From: Bacillus sp. FJAT-29790
Lineage (GTDB): Bacteria > Bacillota > Bacilli > Bacillales > Cytobacillaceae
NCBI RefSeq assembly: GCF_019039215.1
Contig: NZ_JAHNZZ010000001.1
Location: forward strand, 2,501,037-2,549,484
Direction: 5' to 3'
DNA length: 48,448 bases
Under the pieces are notes generated by a model. It saw nothing but the letters and a program-made list of their open reading frames with translations, was not told where the DNA came from and made no database searches. This document shows positions 46,180 to 48,448 of this stretch, piece after piece. Every line of letters starts with the position of its first letter. Position 1 is the stretch's first letter. Both the position numbers and the translations under genes were made by a program.

Positions 46180-46642
46180 TGTAAATCCTCCTCTGATTTC
46201 ATCAACAATTTAAACAATTTTTCTAGCTTTTTATTAACAATAAATAGAGTCATTTTTTAACTCAAAAATATTTTACACAATATTCGGAAAAAAACTAAGC
46301 TGTTTAACTACAAATGTCAAAATACTCCACAATATAGCAAGAAATTAGATTAGAAGGCTGAACAAGTAGAAATAAGGTCCTATTTTAGTTATGTTATTAC
46401 ACCCTATTAGAATGGAATTCAAGTTGAAAAAGTATAACATATCATAAAAATAAGTACTTACAGAATGCTAAATGATGAGATAACATTAATAAGATTCTAA
46501 ATATTAGAATAATTACGAGGAGGAAAAACATGACATGATCTCTGCCTTATACAAAATGTAAGTTTATCTCAAAAGCACTTTTGGATTATTGGTGTGATTT
46601 GTTTTTACTATTACGATCGTAAAAAAAGGGGAAAGATAAATA
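46180..46642. other. Divergent regulatory region between aminotransferase and permease
   Basis: AT-rich spacer of 463 bases. It holds a palindrome ATTCTAA-ATA-TTAGAAT (46494-46510), then AGGAGG (46518-46523) followed by ATG ACA TGA at 46530-46538 and an overlapping eight-codon frame at 46535-46561. A small hairpin TTTTTAC/GTAAAAA (about 46601-46625) lies just before the permease ribosome site. No T-box motif was found. Confidence 0.5.
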
Positions 46643-47959
46643 ATGAATGCTGTCCTAATTTCCGTACTAATCTTGATCGTATTAAGTATGATACGGGTGA
46701 ATGTGATATTTAGTATTTTACTAGCAGCAATAAGCGCTGGGTTAATTGCAGGGGTATCTATTTCAGATTCACTAAATATGCTCATATCAGGAATGGGCGG
46801 GCAAGCTGAAACCGCATTAAGTGTTGTTTTACTGGGGATTTTTGCGGTCATGATTAAATATTCCGGGATTACTGGAATATTAGTAAATCAGCTTTTGAAA
46901 TTCATGAAAGGCAAACGAGGATTTATTCTATTAACAATTGCTGGAGTATCCTGTTTATCTCAAAATTTAGTCCCTGTACACATTGCCTTTATCCCGATCC
47001 TCATACCTCCTTTACTTCATTTGTTCGATCAAATGAAAATAGATCGTCGTGGAGTAGCTACAGCCTTGACATTCGGATTGAAAGCTCCTTACATCATGAT
47101 TCCTGCAGGTTATGGACTAATGTTTCACCAAATTATTGCAGATGAAATGAAGGCATATGGAATGAATATTGCGGTAAGCCAGCTTCCACTAGCATTGCTT
47201 ATTCCAGGATTAGGGATGATTGTAGGGTTATTAATCGCCGTCTTCGTCACATATCGAAAAGAAAAAAATATCGGATCAACAGAGGACATTGAGGATTCTC
47301 TTGTTTCATCGGAAATAGCAGCAACAACTGAAGTTATTCGTTTTAACAAGCAGCACGGAATCACTTTAGTTGCTATTGCTTTATCTCTTGGTGTTCAACT
47401 TTTTACCCATTCTCTTGCTTTGGGAGCACTTATAGGGATTATTGCGATGTTTTTAGCTCGGGTTGTCCCATTCCTTAAGGGGGATGAAGTAGTAGACGAT
47501 GGAATGAAAATGATGGGTGCAATTGCCTTTGTATTATTGATTGCTGCAGGTTATGCAACGATCTTAAAGGATACTGGAGCAATCGATGATTTAGTTGCAC
47601 ATACATCAAATATAATCGGTGAAAGTAAATTTTTCACAGCATTCATTATTCTTTCAATTGGCCTGCTTATAACGATGGGAATCGGTACTTCCTTTGGCAC
47701 AATCCCCCTTTTAGCAGCCGTATATGTTCCTTTATGTCTTGCAGTAGGTTTTTCGCCACTAGCAACAGCAGCGTTGATTGGAACAGCAAGTGCTTTAGGT
47801 GACGCAGGATCTCCTGTCTCAGATAGTACGATCGGTCCAACAATGGGGTTAAATGCAGATGGAAAACATAATCATATTTGGGGTACATGTGTACCTACCT
47901 TTATTCATTTCAACATTCCACTGTTTATATTTGGGATGATTGCTGCTTTAATTCTTTAA
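46643..47959 (+). CDS. YuiF-type permease (Na+/H+ antiporter-like family)
   Basis: A 438-residue polytopic protein, about 11 membrane helices, with GLKAPYIMIPAGYGLMFHQIIA, GIGTSFGTIPLLAAVYVPL and TASALGDAGSPVSDSTIGPT, matching the COG2056/YuiF group. Some family members have been predicted from regulon analysis to carry histidine. It is divergent from the HisC-like gene and close to hutH, which fits histidine (or another aromatic amino acid) import. AAAGGGGAAAG is the ribosome site. Confidence 0.85.
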   Translation: MNAVLISVLILIVLSMIRVNVIFSILLAAISAGLIAGVSISDSLNMLISGMGGQAETALSVVLLGIFAVMIKYSGITGILVNQLLKFMKGKRGFILLTIAGVSCLSQNLVPVHIAFIPILIPPLLHLFDQMKIDRRGVATALTFGLKAPYIMIPAGYGLMFHQIIADEMKAYGMNIAVSQLPLALLIPGLGMIVGLLIAVFVTYRKEKNIGSTEDIEDSLVSSEIAATTEVIRFNKQHGITLVAIALSLGVQLFTHSLALGALIGIIAMFLARVVPFLKGDEVVDDGMKMMGAIAFVLLIAAGYATILKDTGAIDDLVAHTSNIIGESKFFTAFIILSIGLLITMGIGTSFGTIPLLAAVYVPLCLAVGFSPLATAALIGTASALGDAGSPVSDSTIGPTMGLNADGKHNHIWGTCVPTFIHFNIPLFIFGMIAALIL

Positions 47960-47969
47960 CACACAAAAT

Positions 47970-48027
47970 AAGAACACCTTCTTGTAAAATGCAAGTGCGA
48001 CCAAACATCCACAAGAAGGCGTTCCTT
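47970..48027 (+). terminator. Possible terminator after the permease
   Basis: GAACACCTTCTTGT and ACAAGAAGGCGTTC form a stem with one mismatch around a loop of about 23 bases; T content after the stem is low, so strength is uncertain. Confidence 0.6.
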
Positions 48028-48081
48028 ATAGGTAAAAATACCACATTATTAATTAGGTTGAAAGGTTTACTTATCTAGAAT

Positions 48082-48128
48082 ACTAGCCATGCTTTAAAAA
48101 ATCATTTGCTTTTTGAAGCATGGCTAGT
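48082..48128. repeat. Long hairpin in the 3' intergenic region
   Basis: ACTAGCCATGCTTTAAAAA pairs with TTTTTGAAGCATGGCTAGT (one G-T pair) around a 9-base loop. It is followed by AATTTTTCC on the plus strand. Could be a second terminator or a small palindromic repeat. The region 48130-48305 shows nothing further. Confidence 0.7.
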
Positions 48129-48307
48129 AAATTTTTCCACATTTTACCCCATTGTATACTTTTTTCCTTTCAATTTTCCTCACCAACACACTATCTAGTT
48201 CTATGCACAATCAGAATGCCTCTTTTAAAGGCTCCATATATACTCCTATTGTGACTTCCTCTATACTACGAATTCTATTTTATTGGTTTCCTTCTATTCT
48301 GTAGCAA

Positions 48308-48345
48308 TAAAAAAGAGGTCACACCAAAACGGTTGTGACCTCTAA
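48308..48345 (-). terminator. Twin of the hutH-leader terminator
   Basis: On the minus strand AGAGGTCACAACC pairs with GGTGTGACCTCT around a short loop, followed by TTTTTTATT. It nearly repeats 43883-43925. It would end a minus-strand gene lying to the right of the window. Confidence 0.8.
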
Positions 48346-48372
48346 AACTAGAGCTATGATTTAATAATATTT

Positions 48373-48448
48373 GGCTCTTTTCGCACATATTGTTGTTTTT
48401 ATCCTTCAAAATTTGCCCGTTGATTTCCGCTGCGGGCACTTGCTTTCC
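48373..48448 (+). repeat. MITE-like repeat, family 1, copy R10 (right end outside window)
   Basis: Begins GGCTCTTTTCGCACATATTG and GTTGATTTCCGCTGCGGGC, as in R7. It has the same orientation as R7 and is inverted relative to R1 at the window start. Confidence 0.82.

Noticed and set aside
46494..46510. PerR/Fur-type operator at ATTCTAAATATTAGAAT
   Set aside because: It resembles TTATAATNATTATAA only partly and nothing nearby suggests peroxide or metal control; left as an unassigned palindrome.
46180..46642. T-box riboswitch upstream of the permease or aminotransferase
   Set aside because: No GGTGGNACCGCG-like T-box sequence or specifier structure is visible on either strand.

Overview
The window is chromosomal DNA from a low-GC, endospore-forming member of the Bacillaceae. 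The evidence is a long stretch in classic Bacillus order (phoP-phoR, citZ-icd-mdh, pfkA-pyk, accDA, malic enzyme, dnaE, the sporulation pair ytrH-ytrI, nrnA, ytpI, ytoI, ytkL, argG-argH, moaB, ackA), together with AGGAGG-type ribosome binding sites and TTG/GTG starts. The genus cannot be fixed from sequence reading alone; it looks like an environmental Bacillus-type lineage rather than B. subtilis itself. No rRNA, tRNA, prophage, complete insertion sequence or CRISPR array was seen.

Layout. 0.2-4.8 kb: hflKC membrane protease modulators and the PhoP-PhoR phosphate sensor system. 5-10 kb: a MaoC-like hotdog protein and the TCA block citZ-icd-mdh. 10-12.6 kb: small membrane proteins and a YtvI-type permease. 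13-19.5 kb: glycolysis and fatty acid initiation (pfkA-pyk, accD-accA) and malic enzyme, with the remnant of a FadR/GntR regulator between malic enzyme and accD. 19.6-28.8 kb: dnaE, ytrHI, nrnA, ytpI, ytoI, a small membrane protein and ytkL. 28.9-36.3 kb: PepQ-like peptidase, then an accessory catabolic unit (class III aminotransferase, CoA-acylating semialdehyde dehydrogenase, divergent PucR-type regulator) that fits beta-alanine or a related omega-amino acid, a decayed aldehyde dehydrogenase tail, a 55-residue orphan and a universal stress protein. 36.4-41.7 kb: a broken argH, intact argG, moaB, an EcsC-like protein and ackA. 42-48 kb: an accessory cluster with histidine ammonia-lyase, a HisC-like aminotransferase, a D-2-hydroxyacid dehydrogenase and a divergent YuiF-type permease, which together suggest uptake of histidine (or another aromatic amino acid) and its breakdown by two routes.

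The most informative signals are decay and mobile repeats. argH carries a large internal deletion while its tandem ARG boxes and argG are intact. The FadR-family regulator is a headless fragment while a FadR-type operator survives at the malic enzyme promoter. An aldehyde dehydrogenase survives only as a frameshifted 3' tail. At least nine copies or remnants of one MITE-like repeat, two copies of a second hairpin repeat, and two copies of a roughly 195-bp repeat carrying a mini-ORF are scattered between genes. One mini-ORF copy is fused in frame to the MaoC-like gene, and a short module of about 70 bp appears inside members of two different repeat families.
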